From: Agaribacter marinus | GTDB taxonomy: Bacteria > Pseudomonadota > Gammaproteobacteria > Enterobacterales > Alteromonadaceae | Assembly: GCF_030160655.1 (NCBI RefSeq) | Contig: NZ_BSOT01000010.1 | Span: 1-42,709, forward strand | DNA length: 42,709 nucleotides | Direction of reading: 5' to 3' | Shown here: positions 17,187-26,489 of the stretch, in pieces | How the letters are laid out: each line of letters starts with the position of its first letter | Position numbering within the stretch: the stretch's first letter is position 1 | Position numbers and translations under genes: made by a program | Notes under the pieces: model-generated | Told to the model about the DNA's origin: nothing | Databases searched by the model: none | What the model saw: only the letters and a program-made list of their open reading frames with translations

Positions 17187-17984
17187 TTATGCGCGTTGTT
17201 TAACGTCAATCATATCGATGTTTTCAAAAGCTTCAATGTTTTGCAGTTTAGATTCTGTTTCATCTAACTCTACAAGTGATTCACAAAACGCTTCTGCAGT
17301 ATGTTCCAAAGATGCTGCTCTAGATTCAATTTCCAATTCTATGTCTTCTCCGAGTTTATCCATACGTGTTTCGAAATCAGTTAAGTTACCGTCGCCACTC
17401 AGCATGCTTTTCCCCAAGGCCATGAATATTTCGCCCATACCCTCGGATATTAGGTTTTCAACCGTGTCTTCAATTTTGCTTTCCAACGAACTTGATACAT
17501 TGCCATTTTCTGAAAATACTTGTTTGCCAAATACAATGACACCTTCTTCTGGAAAGACTGAACTTCTTACTTCTTGCTCAATCGCTGAGATACTCTCGCC
17601 CATGGATTGAACAAAATCTGAGTCTTCGCCAAAAAAGCCGGTAAACACTGTTGTTAACGCCGTTTTTGCAATGTCGACGGCATCTTCAGCAAGCGAAACC
17701 GCTTGAGGTACTGCTTTATTCACCTGAGAGTAATATTGCCTAGTTGTTGCTTGCTCATCTTTAGTAAGATGAATGGATTTACCGTCCTGAATTACTTGAC
17801 CAGACTTAAGGATTGTAATTTCGCTTGCAGCGGTTTGCTTTATGACTAGTTGCTCATTGGTTATTCTTATTTCGCCATCGAAGTCTATGTCACATTTGTT
17901 ACCAATGCTTCCGTATTCATGGGCACTACTTACAAAGCTCATTGAACAAAATATGGTTGATAGTATTAATGCTGCTTTTTTCAT
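17187..17984 (-). CDS. DUF2884 / YggN-family periplasmic protein
   Basis: A 265-aa protein with a signal peptide (MKKAALILS...SSAHE). It matches the YggN/DUF2884 pattern: a small Cys-containing start (GNKCDIDFDG), then a beta segment ITNEQLVIKQ...GQVIQDGKSIHLTKDEQ, then YYSQVNKAVP. After that comes a long acidic helical region with coiled-coil potential and a late Cys (AFCESLVEL). Function is unknown. The frame is open to 18062, but the ATG at 17984 starts the signal peptide and is chosen. Probably cotranscribed with the yeeZ-like gene. Confidence 0.8.
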   Translation of the reverse strand: MKKAALILSTIFCSMSFVSSAHEYGSIGNKCDIDFDGEIRITNEQLVIKQTAASEITILKSGQVIQDGKSIHLTKDEQATTRQYYSQVNKAVPQAVSLAEDAVDIAKTALTTVFTGFFGEDSDFVQSMGESISAIEQEVRSSVFPEEGVIVFGKQVFSENGNVSSSLESKIEDTVENLISEGMGEIFMALGKSMLSGDGNLTDFETRMDKLGEDIELEIESRAASLEHTAEAFCESLVELDETESKLQNIEAFENIDMIDVKQRA

Positions 17985-18144
17985 CTTCAATCCTCTTCTT
18001 ATTGTCGAGTCGTCATGTGTTGTTAATGTTTTGCGCTTAAGTGGCAATGTAACGTGCTTCAAACATTCACTTATATGTGTGGCCTATTGGTTGATAAAGT
18101 TTGTTTAGCAAAAGCTAAGCCAAATAAATAGTTTAATTAAAACA

Positions 18145-18178
18145 ATGAGTTAATTTTTTAGGTTTAAGTTTAACTCAT
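18145..18178. repeat. Perfect 9-bp inverted repeat upstream of yggN-like gene
   Basis: ATGAGTTAA (18145-18153) and TTAACTCAT (18170-18178) are separated by a T-rich 16-nt loop. It lies in the divergent region between the DUF2884 gene and the small membrane protein gene. It has no T-run after the stem, so an operator or RNA hairpin is more likely than a terminator. Confidence 0.4.
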
Positions 18179-18286
18179 ACCACAACGATAAATATGGTGA
18201 GTTCTTACAAAATTTAGTTAATTTGACTAAGATCATGTTCGGCTAAAAAAGACGAAGAGATCCGTGGAGCAAATCGAAACTTTGAG

Positions 18287-18292
18287 TATAAT
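18287..18292 (+). promoter_or_regulatory. Candidate -10 element for the small membrane protein gene
   Basis: A perfect TATAAT lies 30 bp before the ATG at 18322. The hexamer 17 bp upstream (GTGGAG) is a poor -35, so this is a partial match only. An AAGG ribosome-binding site follows at about 18311. Confidence 0.4.
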
Positions 18293-18321
18293 AAGCCTAG
18301 TGCAATGAAATAAGGTATTTT

Positions 18322-18513
18322 ATGAACGACATTCTGAACACACTTAAATTGGGCGTATTATTTTTGGCGCTTATTCTTGGCTTGAGCTGTATTGTTATGA
18401 GTGTCATTTCAACTAAGCAAGGCGCTGAGGCTATGCAAGAGCGCGTTGAATATGGCTTCTTTGGTGTTACTGGTTTAGTCATTACGGGGTTAATGGCATA
18501 CGCATTAAGCTAG
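18322..18513 (+). CDS. Small two-helix membrane protein, unknown function
   Basis: A 63-aa protein with a hydrophobic helix at residues ~9-29 and a second at ~45-62, joined by a short polar loop (STKQGAEAMQERVEYG). It has a good ribosome-binding site (AAGG), a TATAAT upstream and a strong terminator downstream, which together support a real monocistronic gene. No family recognised. Confidence 0.65.
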   Translation: MNDILNTLKLGVLFLALILGLSCIVMSVISTKQGAEAMQERVEYGFFGVTGLVITGLMAYALS

Positions 18514-18532
18514 ATAACATCAACTTATATAA

Positions 18533-18567
18533 AAAGCGGCTTTGATTTTTAACAAAGCCGCTTTTTT
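18533..18567 (+). terminator. Strong intrinsic terminator
   Basis: AAAGCGGCTTTG (18533-18544) pairs perfectly with CAAAGCCGCTTT (18553-18564) over an 8-nt loop, followed by a T-run to 18567. It ends the small membrane protein transcript. Confidence 0.92.
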
Positions 18568-18599
18568 GTAGATGTTTATGGAAAAACTCGCAGAAGATT

Positions 18600-18805
18600 A
18601 TTTAACCTGAACTCTCGATAAGAAATAGTGCAAGTATTTGTTTTTAAAAACAATACTAAAGATATAGAATCCAGTAATGATAAAAACGTGAATAACAAGG
18701 CGTAAAAACGACGTAATAGTTATTCTATTGCTCGCTTTTACAACGCAGTAATTCGCGTTTTTAGCGTTGCTGGGCGCTGTTGCTTATCCAGAGTTCAGGT
18801 TATTT
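18600..18805. mobile_element. MITE-like non-autonomous element with 4-bp target duplication
   Basis: The left end TAACCTGAACTCTCGATAAG (18603-18622) is the reverse complement of CTTATCCAGAGTTCAGGTTA (18783-18802) at 19 of 20 positions. Taking the repeat ends as AACC...GGTT (18604-18801), both flanks carry ATTT (18600-18603 and 18802-18805), a likely target-site duplication. The 198-bp body has no credible gene but contains internal palindromes (18634-18656, and a GAATAAC/GTTATTC pair). These are the hallmarks of a miniature inverted-repeat transposable element mobilised in trans. It inserted a few bases beyond the stop of the minus-strand channel gene. The parent transposase family is not assigned. 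Confidence 0.8.
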
Positions 18806-18807
18806 AG

Positions 18808-20076
18808 TCATTCCGATTTACTCTTATCACTGACTCGCTGATAAACGCGTAAGCCGAAGCTAGGCATAACAGAAAGTATGTGATCAAAGATATCAGATTG
18901 AATGTTTTCATACGCTATCCATTCCGTAGTGGTCGTAAAGCAGTAGATTTCAATTGGCAGGCCGACTTCACTTGGCTTTAGTTGGCGTACCATACATGTG
19001 AAATCTTTATGGACAAATGGATGCTCCTTCAGGTAGTTATCAACGTACGCTCTAAAGGTTCCGAGATTGGTTAACTTTCTTGCATTTACTAAGTCGCGTT
19101 TTTCAGATTCAGTTTTCTTTTCATCTTCTGCTAATTCTAACGATTTTCTATGAAGGTATTTTTCTAAAAAATTGTATTTTGACCATCTGCTAAGATCTTC
19201 TTTGCTAGCAAATACAACGCTCTTCATATCAATATTGATAGAGCGCTTAATACGTCTTCCACCTGTTTTCGTCATTCCCCGCCAGTTCTTTACTGGTTCG
19301 GTTGTTAACGCATAAGTCGGAATGGTGGCGATGGTTTTATCCCAGTTCTGTACTTTAACGACCGTCAAGCCTATTTCCTTGATGTCACCGTCTACACCGT
19401 ACTTCGCAATCTCAATCCAATCACCTTCATTAAACATTCGATTTGCCGCAATCTGGATGCCTGCGACAAAACCCAAGATTGTGTCTTTAAAAATTAATAG
19501 CAAGACGGCTGCTATGGCAGTTAGTCCCGAAAGTAAGTAAATAGGACTTTGGCCTATTAATAGTGAGATGATTAAGAAAATCATCATAATAGTGACTAAT
19601 AAGCGGGCGACTTGAATAAAACCGGTTATTGGCGCTTTCTTTGCGTATTCTGAGGCCTGATATATTTTATCAATACCACTTATAAGGGCTTGAAGTACCA
19701 AAAAACTTGTGACGATTAAATACAGGCTGGCACTAAAATATATAAAGGCATACGCAGCGCTCGTTTCTAGATTAAAGTTGGTGTTTGTATAGTAAAGAAA
19801 TAAGCCTGGAAACAAGTGAGCTAATCGTCTAAAAAATCCGACTTGTAGTAAATAGTCGTCCCAGTTTGTTTTTGTTACGCTGACAATACGAGTTACTTTC
19901 CACAAAAATAGTATACGTACACCAGCCCACATCAAGATAGCGCCAATAGAGAGTATACAGAGGCTTGTCAGTTGGTAAATTAGTGAGTCTATACTGAACG
20001 GTTCATTGCTTACTAGCTCTAAGAGAGCTGATACGTAATTACTGAAAGTTGGGCTAACTATCTCACTCTTATCCAT
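18808..20076 (-). CDS. YbdG-type mechanosensitive ion channel (MscS superfamily)
   Basis: A 422-aa inner-membrane protein, very close in layout to E. coli YbdG (415 aa): about five N-terminal helices, then the pore helix and beta domain. SLLIGQSPIYLLSGLTAIAAVLLLIFKDTILGFVAGIQ, split over TM5 and pore, is the signature; GDWIEIAKYGVDGDIKEIGLTVVKVQNWD and GGRRIKRSINID follow. Acts as a miniconductance channel protecting from hypo-osmotic shock. Its start overlaps the end of the upstream acyltransferase by 8 bp, so the three genes 18808-21891 form one operon. The MITE sits directly after its stop codon. Confidence 0.9.
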   Translation of the reverse strand: MDKSEIVSPTFSNYVSALLELVSNEPFSIDSLIYQLTSLCILSIGAILMWAGVRILFLWKVTRIVSVTKTNWDDYLLQVGFFRRLAHLFPGLFLYYTNTNFNLETSAAYAFIYFSASLYLIVTSFLVLQALISGIDKIYQASEYAKKAPITGFIQVARLLVTIMMIFLIISLLIGQSPIYLLSGLTAIAAVLLLIFKDTILGFVAGIQIAANRMFNEGDWIEIAKYGVDGDIKEIGLTVVKVQNWDKTIATIPTYALTTEPVKNWRGMTKTGGRRIKRSINIDMKSVVFASKEDLSRWSKYNFLEKYLHRKSLELAEDEKKTESEKRDLVNARKLTNLGTFRAYVDNYLKEHPFVHKDFTCMVRQLKPSEVGLPIEIYCFTTTTEWIAYENIQSDIFDHILSVMPSFGLRVYQRVSDKSKSE

Positions 20077-20962
20077 TTGATTCTATCCACTTTTTTATGC
20101 GCGCGTTTTTTTCAGTCCACAATGCATTTAACCATACTTGAAACTGTTCCCGGAAAACTGCATTTTCAAAGTAATCTCCAATAATGGAGTTATCTACGGG
20201 TAAAGTTTTTACATCAATAATTATCTTTGTCATTCGTCCGCCGAGCATGTCCATCATCGGATGCTTAGAATTTGGATAGGCTAATGTAATATCCAAAATA
20301 TTGCTAAATAGTTCGCCCATTGACGCCAACGTGAAGGCGATACCACCTGCTTTGGGGCGAAGTAAATGCGAAAACGGACTATTTTTATCTCGCTGTTTTT
20401 TTTGCGTAAATCGTGTGCCTTCAACAAAATTGATAACTGTTGTTGGTTTATTGATATATTTTTCACAAGAGCGACGCGTTGTCTCTATATCATGCCCTTT
20501 TAGGTGAGGATTTTTTTCAAGAAAATTTTTGCTGTAACGTTGCATAAATGGCATATCTAACGCCCATGCCGCCAAGCCAACGACAGGTAACCAGATGAGT
20601 TCTTTTTTAAGAAAAAATTTTGGTGGTGGGATTCTGTTTTTACAAAAATTAATGAGTAAGATGATATCTAAATAACTAATATGATTCGCTGTAATTAGGT
20701 ACCACTTTTTCTCGGATAAGGGCTCGTCAATGTTTATATGGACGTCGACTCGATTGAAAAACTGGATGAAGCTTACACTTATCACGCTAAAGTAAACATA
20801 AAAACAGTGCATTACGTTTAACAATACGCTTCTTATACTTCGAAGGGGCAATATAAATTTTACTATACCGAATAAAATTATCGCCGCGCCCCAAAATGTC
20901 ATGTTGGCGAGTTGTAGTAGCAGGTGTATAGGAAAAATAATGAATGATTGCGGTTTCCACAT
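20069..20962 (-). CDS. YihG-type lysophospholipid acyltransferase, copy 2
   Basis: A 297-aa PlsC-superfamily acyltransferase with N-terminal membrane helices. The catalytic H-x4-D motif is NHISYLD and the acceptor-binding motif is FVEGTRFT. The LIWLPVVGLAAWALDMPFMQRYSK and LKGHDIETTRRSCEKY segments match the E. coli YihG subfamily. It transfers acyl chains to lysophosphatidic acid or related lysophospholipids at the inner membrane. It is a tandem paralogue of the upstream gene; the start ATG overlaps that gene's TAA by 1 nt (TAATG), so translation is coupled. Confidence 0.88.
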   Translation of the reverse strand: MWKPQSFIIFPIHLLLQLANMTFWGAAIILFGIVKFILPLRSIRSVLLNVMHCFYVYFSVISVSFIQFFNRVDVHINIDEPLSEKKWYLITANHISYLDIILLINFCKNRIPPPKFFLKKELIWLPVVGLAAWALDMPFMQRYSKNFLEKNPHLKGHDIETTRRSCEKYINKPTTVINFVEGTRFTQKKQRDKNSPFSHLLRPKAGGIAFTLASMGELFSNILDITLAYPNSKHPMMDMLGGRMTKIIIDVKTLPVDNSIIGDYFENAVFREQFQVWLNALWTEKNARIKKWIESNG

Positions 20963-21891
20963 TACAATTGATATTCCTTGCGTAAGTCTGCGAGTGCTTT
21001 ATCTTTTTGTTTCCATTGACTATTTAACCATGATTGAAACGTAGCGCGCTGTTGGTCATCAGTAAAATAGTTTTCGCTAAATGTGCCGTCGTCAAACAGT
21101 TTGGATATACGAATAGTATTCACTCTAACTACTATCCTGCTTACTTTGCCACTTGCAAAATCCCAAAAAGAAGGAACGCCATGAGGATAGTATATTGTTA
21201 CGTCTACAATGTGAGTTAGTTGCTCTTTCATTGCACTGAGCACAAAAGCAACGCCGCCAGCTTTCGGTGAAAGCAAATGGTTGAAGGTCGCTTTCTTATT
21301 TGCTTTTTGTGGGGTATATCGCGTGCCTTCTACAAAGTTCATAACACTAACAGGTTTATAGCTAAATTTTTTGCATGCTTTTTTAGTCGTTTCTAAATCT
21401 TTACCTTTGAGATGAGGGTGCTTTTTTAAAAATTGTTTACTGTAGCGTTGCATGAATGGAAAGTCTAAACCCCACCAAGCTAAACCGAGAAACGGAACGA
21501 AAATGAGATTCTTTTTTAGGAAAAACTTTAAAAAAGGAATTTTTTTATTAAACACACGTTGAAGCGAAAGGATGTCTACCCATGATTGATGGTTTGCAAT
21601 GACAAGGTACCAATCATCTATGTTAAGCTCGTTTATACCCTCAACATCATATACTGTGCGTGAAAATACATTTTGATTAAAGGTATTGAGTGATATCCAA
21701 AAGGTAGCGATGGCATCAACGATGATACTCATTAATTTTTGAGATGCGTTTATTGGAACAACCTTTATCAACGAAAATAGTATCAAAGGTATGAAACATA
21801 TCACCGTATTAACGAAATAAAGTATAGATGAAAGGCAAGCATTTATCAGTTGAAGCAGTCGCTTTAAAACAATATACATATCTATTTTCAA
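20962..21891 (-). CDS. YihG-type lysophospholipid acyltransferase, copy 1
   Basis: A 309-aa paralogue of the following gene. Motifs are NHQSWVD (H-x4-D), FVEGTRYT, and the subfamily segment LIFVPFLGLAWWGLDFPFMQRYSKQFLKKHPHLKG split by the catalytic core. Two N-terminal hydrophobic segments anchor it in the inner membrane. Activity as in E. coli YihG-type 1-acylglycerol-3-phosphate acyltransferase is expected; acyl preference is unknown. Two diverged copies back to back may handle different chains, which would suit a cold-adapted lipid composition (inference). First gene of the acyltransferase-acyltransferase-channel operon. Confidence 0.88.
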   Translation of the reverse strand: MKIDMYIVLKRLLQLINACLSSILYFVNTVICFIPLILFSLIKVVPINASQKLMSIIVDAIATFWISLNTFNQNVFSRTVYDVEGINELNIDDWYLVIANHQSWVDILSLQRVFNKKIPFLKFFLKKNLIFVPFLGLAWWGLDFPFMQRYSKQFLKKHPHLKGKDLETTKKACKKFSYKPVSVMNFVEGTRYTPQKANKKATFNHLLSPKAGGVAFVLSAMKEQLTHIVDVTIYYPHGVPSFWDFASGKVSRIVVRVNTIRISKLFDDGTFSENYFTDDQQRATFQSWLNSQWKQKDKALADLRKEYQL

Positions 21892-21929
21892 TCAACTTTC
21901 GCAAGGCAAACTAAACAATCAAACCTAAG

Positions 21930-24080
21930 TTACTCTTCTTCATTAGTGTAACCATAGGTTACTGACGAAATTTTGTTCCTTCCTGTTCGTTTGCATTTAT
22001 ATAATTCCTCGTCTGCAAGTTCTACAATATCGTGCAGATTAAGGTTTACATTGCCTAGGATACTACAAATTCCTACGCTAACGGTAAAAGACACGTGTTC
22101 ACCATCTTGTGTGGTTAACGATAGTGCCATCGTCTGTTGATGTATTTTTTGCATCATCTTATGATGCGATTGAACATCTTTTCCGCTCATCAGTATAATG
22201 AATTCTTCACCGCCGTAGCGACCAATAATATCTGTTTCGCGCTTACAGTTTCGTTGCATAAGTGCTGCAAACGCTTGTAAACATTTATCACCGAAAGGGT
22301 GTCCATACGAGTCGTTTAAGGTTTTAAAATGGTCAATATCCAATAGTGCTAAACTGAATGGTTGGTTTAAGCGATAACTTGTTTTTATTGCATTAATTGC
22401 TAATTCGTCAAACCCACTTCTATTAAGCAATTGTGTCATACCGTCTTCTCTGGCCTGAGCGGCCAACTGTAAATTGAGTTGTTCCAGTTGAACAGTTTTC
22501 TCGGTGACTTGTTGTTTTAGTCTATCTTCAAAGCTTTGCATTAAGAATTGCGTGCGCTTTAGTTTATTGGCGACATCAGAGAACTCTTTACTATTGCCCA
22601 ACATTGATAATTTTTTGGTGTGTCTTTGGCCTTCTGGGTTTAGTAAGTCGACTAAAGGTGCTGTTATCTTTGTTGATAATTTATGGGCAAAAAATAGGAA
22701 GAGGCAAATAACGAAAATAATCCCAATGCCTACTACTATAAAGTTGTTCTCAATATCGTTGACAGCGTTTTTTGTATCGTGGAGCACATAAATATGCCAA
22801 CCATATTCATTCATCCGGTGCTCATAGATAAAACTATTGCCGCCAACACGAGCGACTGGCAGCAATTCAGTAATGTAATGGTACACTGGGAAAGGCGTAA
22901 ATTGTGCCAGAGGGGCAAGTGCTATTTTATCATCTGTAAATACTGTTCGACCTAAATTGTCAGTGATAACAACATGTTTATTAGGCAGGAGTTGCTCTAC
23001 TGTATTTTTAAATTCGTTAATTGCACCTAAATGAATAGCGCCAAAGACTATTCCAGAAAATTGTTCGTTTTGAACTGTTGGAGTGGCAATAGAAATCATC
23101 GGTTCTACCACAACCCCTTTACTCATTATTGCATCGGAAATCACGGTTTTTCTCGTGACCATCGCTTCAATAAAATAATCTCTTTCTGAAACGTTGCGCA
23201 ATTCTATTGGTAAGCGATTCACCGATTCATTTAAGTGCGTAGGCGCAAAAAACAGAAGTGTTCCGTCACGATCTGCTGTGGTGATATTGAAGAATGTTGG
23301 CATTTTTGCTTGCGCTATTGCCATCGACGTATGAACGGCAGGTATCGGAACGCCAATATTAATTAAATTGGCATGTTGTTCGATGACTTGTATATGCTCT
23401 CGAATGAAGCTTTCTGTGGCAGCAGTCAATAACTTGGTATTAGACACTAATTTATCTTGGATATTTGCTTCGTTTTCTTTGGCATTATTTGTCGTAAATA
23501 AAAAAGAAAATATGATTAGTGGCAACGTAAGCGTTGATGCACAAAGTGAAAAAATGTTAGAGGCTAATTTATATTGTCGGCGTGTTAAACTGCTGTGTTG
23601 AAATCTGAGTGGAATAAAAATCAAAATACTGACAGCTAACGCAGCATTTAATAGGCCATTATAAGATGTACTTATTGTAATAATTGCACTGACTTCTTTC
23701 AGTGCTTCAGAGCCGAAATACAGTAAACAAAAGAGAAGCGGTATACCGACGCAAAACCAGTATGCAAACGAGGCGAAAATTGCAAAAACCGATCGATATA
23801 GCAGTAGCGCTATGCAAATGAACTCAAGACAGTGAAATACTAGTAAATACCAAGGTTGTTCAATACGCAATTGAGCGGACAATGACGCAAGCAGTACTAT
23901 CGTCGCATATTTTATTGGCAATAAATGAAGTGCAATAATTACAAAAACGCCACCAAGCAGAATTTTTGCGTCGCCAAATAAACCTACTGTGAAAAATAAG
24001 GTAAATACAACAGCACAAAAGCTCAAAAGTAAGCATTTTTGAATGTCTTCGTATGTATTTGAATTATTTACAGCACTCAT
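21930..24080 (-). CDS. Membrane Cache-GGDEF diguanylate cyclase
   Basis: A 716-aa protein with four domains. First is an N-terminal multi-helix membrane block (~residues 15-180). Next is a periplasmic double-Cache-like sensor (~205-430) with the NVSERDYFIEAM motif. A transmembrane helix and HAMP-like/coiled region follow (~435-550), then a GGDEF domain. The active site is GRYGGEEF (GGEEF variant, catalytically competent) with an RETD inhibitory I-site five residues upstream, so c-di-GMP synthesis with product feedback is expected. A TTG two codons upstream (24086) is possible, but the ATG at 24080 is preferred. It is a paralogue of the next upstream gene (45-50 bp gap) and lies 38 bp before the acyltransferase operon. 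Confidence 0.88.
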   Translation of the reverse strand: MSAVNNSNTYEDIQKCLLLSFCAVVFTLFFTVGLFGDAKILLGGVFVIIALHLLPIKYATIVLLASLSAQLRIEQPWYLLVFHCLEFICIALLLYRSVFAIFASFAYWFCVGIPLLFCLLYFGSEALKEVSAIITISTSYNGLLNAALAVSILIFIPLRFQHSSLTRRQYKLASNIFSLCASTLTLPLIIFSFLFTTNNAKENEANIQDKLVSNTKLLTAATESFIREHIQVIEQHANLINIGVPIPAVHTSMAIAQAKMPTFFNITTADRDGTLLFFAPTHLNESVNRLPIELRNVSERDYFIEAMVTRKTVISDAIMSKGVVVEPMISIATPTVQNEQFSGIVFGAIHLGAINEFKNTVEQLLPNKHVVITDNLGRTVFTDDKIALAPLAQFTPFPVYHYITELLPVARVGGNSFIYEHRMNEYGWHIYVLHDTKNAVNDIENNFIVVGIGIIFVICLFLFFAHKLSTKITAPLVDLLNPEGQRHTKKLSMLGNSKEFSDVANKLKRTQFLMQSFEDRLKQQVTEKTVQLEQLNLQLAAQAREDGMTQLLNRSGFDELAINAIKTSYRLNQPFSLALLDIDHFKTLNDSYGHPFGDKCLQAFAALMQRNCKRETDIIGRYGGEEFIILMSGKDVQSHHKMMQKIHQQTMALSLTTQDGEHVSFTVSVGICSILGNVNLNLHDIVELADEELYKCKRTGRNKISSVTYGYTNEEE

Positions 24081-24131
24081 ATCCAATCTTAAATGAAAAA
24101 TCCATTTATCGCGGTTGATTAGTCTATCGTA

Positions 24132-26282
24132 CTATCGAACAAGTATACTAGTCTTATCTCTGCCAGTACGTTTACTTAAATACAGTTGTTCATCTGCGTA
24201 TTTGATAAGCGCATCAAAATCGGAAGTGAAATCTTCAACGATGCTACAGATTCCAGCACTAACGGTCATTTTAACTATCTGATTTTTATGATTTAACTCA
24301 ATCGAACGTATTGTATCAGTAATAAGCTTTACGCGCGTATGATGTTCACTTATCTCGCCACCGACTACCATCAATATAAATTCTTCTCCGCCAAACCGGC
24401 CGATGATATCCGTGTCACGTTTGCAGTGTTTCTGTAGTATTTTTGCGACAGTTGTAATGCACTTATCACCAAATGGATGGCCGTAAGAATCGTTAATTTT
24501 TTTAAAGTGATCAATGTCCACTAAGATCATCGACATTGGCAAGTGGTTTCTAATGCAATTCCTATATGATGTAAGCGCAAAGCGATTAAATCCAGATCTA
24601 TTAAGTAATTGAGTTAAGCCATCTTTTTGAGCAAGTGAGTATAATTCTTTATTTAGTTGCTTCAATTGACGCGTTTTATTATCTACTTGTTCTTTTAGTT
24701 GTTGTTGAAAATCATTCATTACGGCGTGCGACGACACTAAGGTATTTGTTAATTTAACTATTTCATCGCTAACTTTCGAATCTTCAATGATTTGTGGATG
24801 TACTTTCGTGTTTGGGTAATGTTCGGCTATTTCTTCCAACGGGCGTGTAATTTTTTTTGCTAGATGTTTAGCAACTACCGAAAATGCAAGGATCAAAAGA
24901 CATGCAAAAAGTAAAAGAAAGTAAAAGTGCCGTATTAAGGGCGTTGTAACTAGTTTGGGGTCAGACAATACCGATACAGTCCAATCACCTTTGGTTGTCG
25001 TTTGTTCATGTAAGTAACTAACATTTTTGTACAATATAGTAGATATCGAGTTAATCAAATCATGCTCTGTTTGCTCGAAGTCGAAGTTTGATACTAATAA
25101 GGTATTGTCAATCATCGAAGATGCGATGGTTCGGTTTCGTGTATCAGTAATTACATATGAAAACTCTTTATCTACAATATTGTCAATCAAGTCATCCAAT
25201 TCTGTTAGTTTAATAGTCCCTTGCACCAATCCTTCAAATTCGTTACCGGAATTTATAGGAATATTTATCGTAATAATTGGTGTATCTTCAAAGTCCTTGT
25301 TGAAACTGGCGTCAGAAATATAAACATCTTTGCTGCTCCGAGTATGATTGAAAAACTCTTTGTCTTTAGCTGAGTAATAGCCATGAACGTTTTTCATAGT
25401 ATATGGTTTCGACGTTAAAATTAGTACGCCGTCCTTATTATATATCGAAGTACGCTCGATCATCTGGAGGTTACTCTTCGCCACCAATAAACCCAGTTGT
25501 AATGCGTTTTGGTTCTTATTAAGTGAAATTAAGTTAGCAACAGTGTGTAAATTGCTAATGTTTTGGTTCAAAAGGTTGTTAATATTGGCACTTATTTCAA
25601 ATACATTCGCCTGCATTTTTTGCGCAATGACCTGTTCGGTTTGATTTGCCGCCTGATTTATGAAAATAAGGGCGATTAGTAGTGCCGGCAGTGTGACCGT
25701 TAGCAAGCAAAGCGAAAATATCATTGATGCTAATTTGGGCGGCGGATTTTGATAATGATTTCGCGAAAGTTTTGTTGGCAAAAACCAGTGAAATAGCGCT
25801 GCAGCGGTTACATACATCAAAGCATTAAGTGCGCGCGTTGCGCCATTGACAAATAACACGTCATGTTCTGCGCCGCTTGTTAACGCAGTCAGCGTTAATA
25901 ACAATGGTGCACCTAAGATAATCCAATAATATACTACTGCCTGAAATAGAAAAAAACCTCGATGAAGAAGTGCGTGAACAACTAGAACTTCCAAAGCAAA
26001 TATTATTATAAGGTAAGGTTCGTTAGCACTTATCGCAGTAACTAAAGATGAGATAGCGACCGCAAAGATGGCTGAGTTAATGCCGCGCACAGTCAAGCAA
26101 AGCAATACAAAAAATTGCCCAAAATAAAGGGTTACGCTACCAAAGAATGGCACTCCCAAAAAGGCGTTAGTCATTCCGCCCAGCACACCAAAATTTAGAC
26201 CAAAAAGTAAATTGGGTACTGCAAAGAATGTCAGAGAGCTAGTGCCAGGCTTTTTTCTAGCTATAATTTCTCTGTCGTTCAT
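24132..26282 (-). CDS. Membrane Cache-GGDEF diguanylate cyclase, paralogue
   Basis: A 716-aa protein with the same architecture as its neighbour: N-terminal polytopic region, periplasmic Cache-type sensor (~200-435, with YYSAKDKEFFNHT), TM helix and linker, then GGDEF. The active site is GRFGGEEF with the I-site RDTD five residues upstream. The GGDEF halves of the pair are highly similar whereas the sensor halves differ, consistent with tandem duplication followed by change in ligand specificity. A good AGGG ribosome-binding site precedes the ATG. It is divergent from a periplasmic PstS-like protein and an outer-membrane barrel that may feed signal to it. Confidence 0.88.
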   Translation of the reverse strand: MNDREIIARKKPGTSSLTFFAVPNLLFGLNFGVLGGMTNAFLGVPFFGSVTLYFGQFFVLLCLTVRGINSAIFAVAISSLVTAISANEPYLIIIFALEVLVVHALLHRGFFLFQAVVYYWIILGAPLLLTLTALTSGAEHDVLFVNGATRALNALMYVTAAALFHWFLPTKLSRNHYQNPPPKLASMIFSLCLLTVTLPALLIALIFINQAANQTEQVIAQKMQANVFEISANINNLLNQNISNLHTVANLISLNKNQNALQLGLLVAKSNLQMIERTSIYNKDGVLILTSKPYTMKNVHGYYSAKDKEFFNHTRSSKDVYISDASFNKDFEDTPIITINIPINSGNEFEGLVQGTIKLTELDDLIDNIVDKEFSYVITDTRNRTIASSMIDNTLLVSNFDFEQTEHDLINSISTILYKNVSYLHEQTTTKGDWTVSVLSDPKLVTTPLIRHFYFLLLFACLLILAFSVVAKHLAKKITRPLEEIAEHYPNTKVHPQIIEDSKVSDEIVKLTNTLVSSHAVMNDFQQQLKEQVDNKTRQLKQLNKELYSLAQKDGLTQLLNRSGFNRFALTSYRNCIRNHLPMSMILVDIDHFKKINDSYGHPFGDKCITTVAKILQKHCKRDTDIIGRFGGEEFILMVVGGEISEHHTRVKLITDTIRSIELNHKNQIVKMTVSAGICSIVEDFTSDFDALIKYADEQLYLSKRTGRDKTSILVR

Positions 26283-26489
26283 TTATCCCTGTTACAATTA
26301 TCTTTCTGCGATGTTTTGTAATCTCTATTACGGCTTACCTGCGCTTGATGAAAACGACTTGGCAAGTGACAAAAATATACTTAAACTTCACCGAAGCAGA
26401 CAAAAACCATAAGTACGTATGTAAAAATATACTAAAAAACAGTCTGCAATAATGTATAACAATAAACTGGTATTGTTCATAAGTAAAAT

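Noticed and set aside
17218-17610. 130-aa plus-strand open frame rich in Ser
   Set aside because: Antisense to the DUF2884/YggN-type gene; the Ser richness is the complement of acidic/Glu codons.
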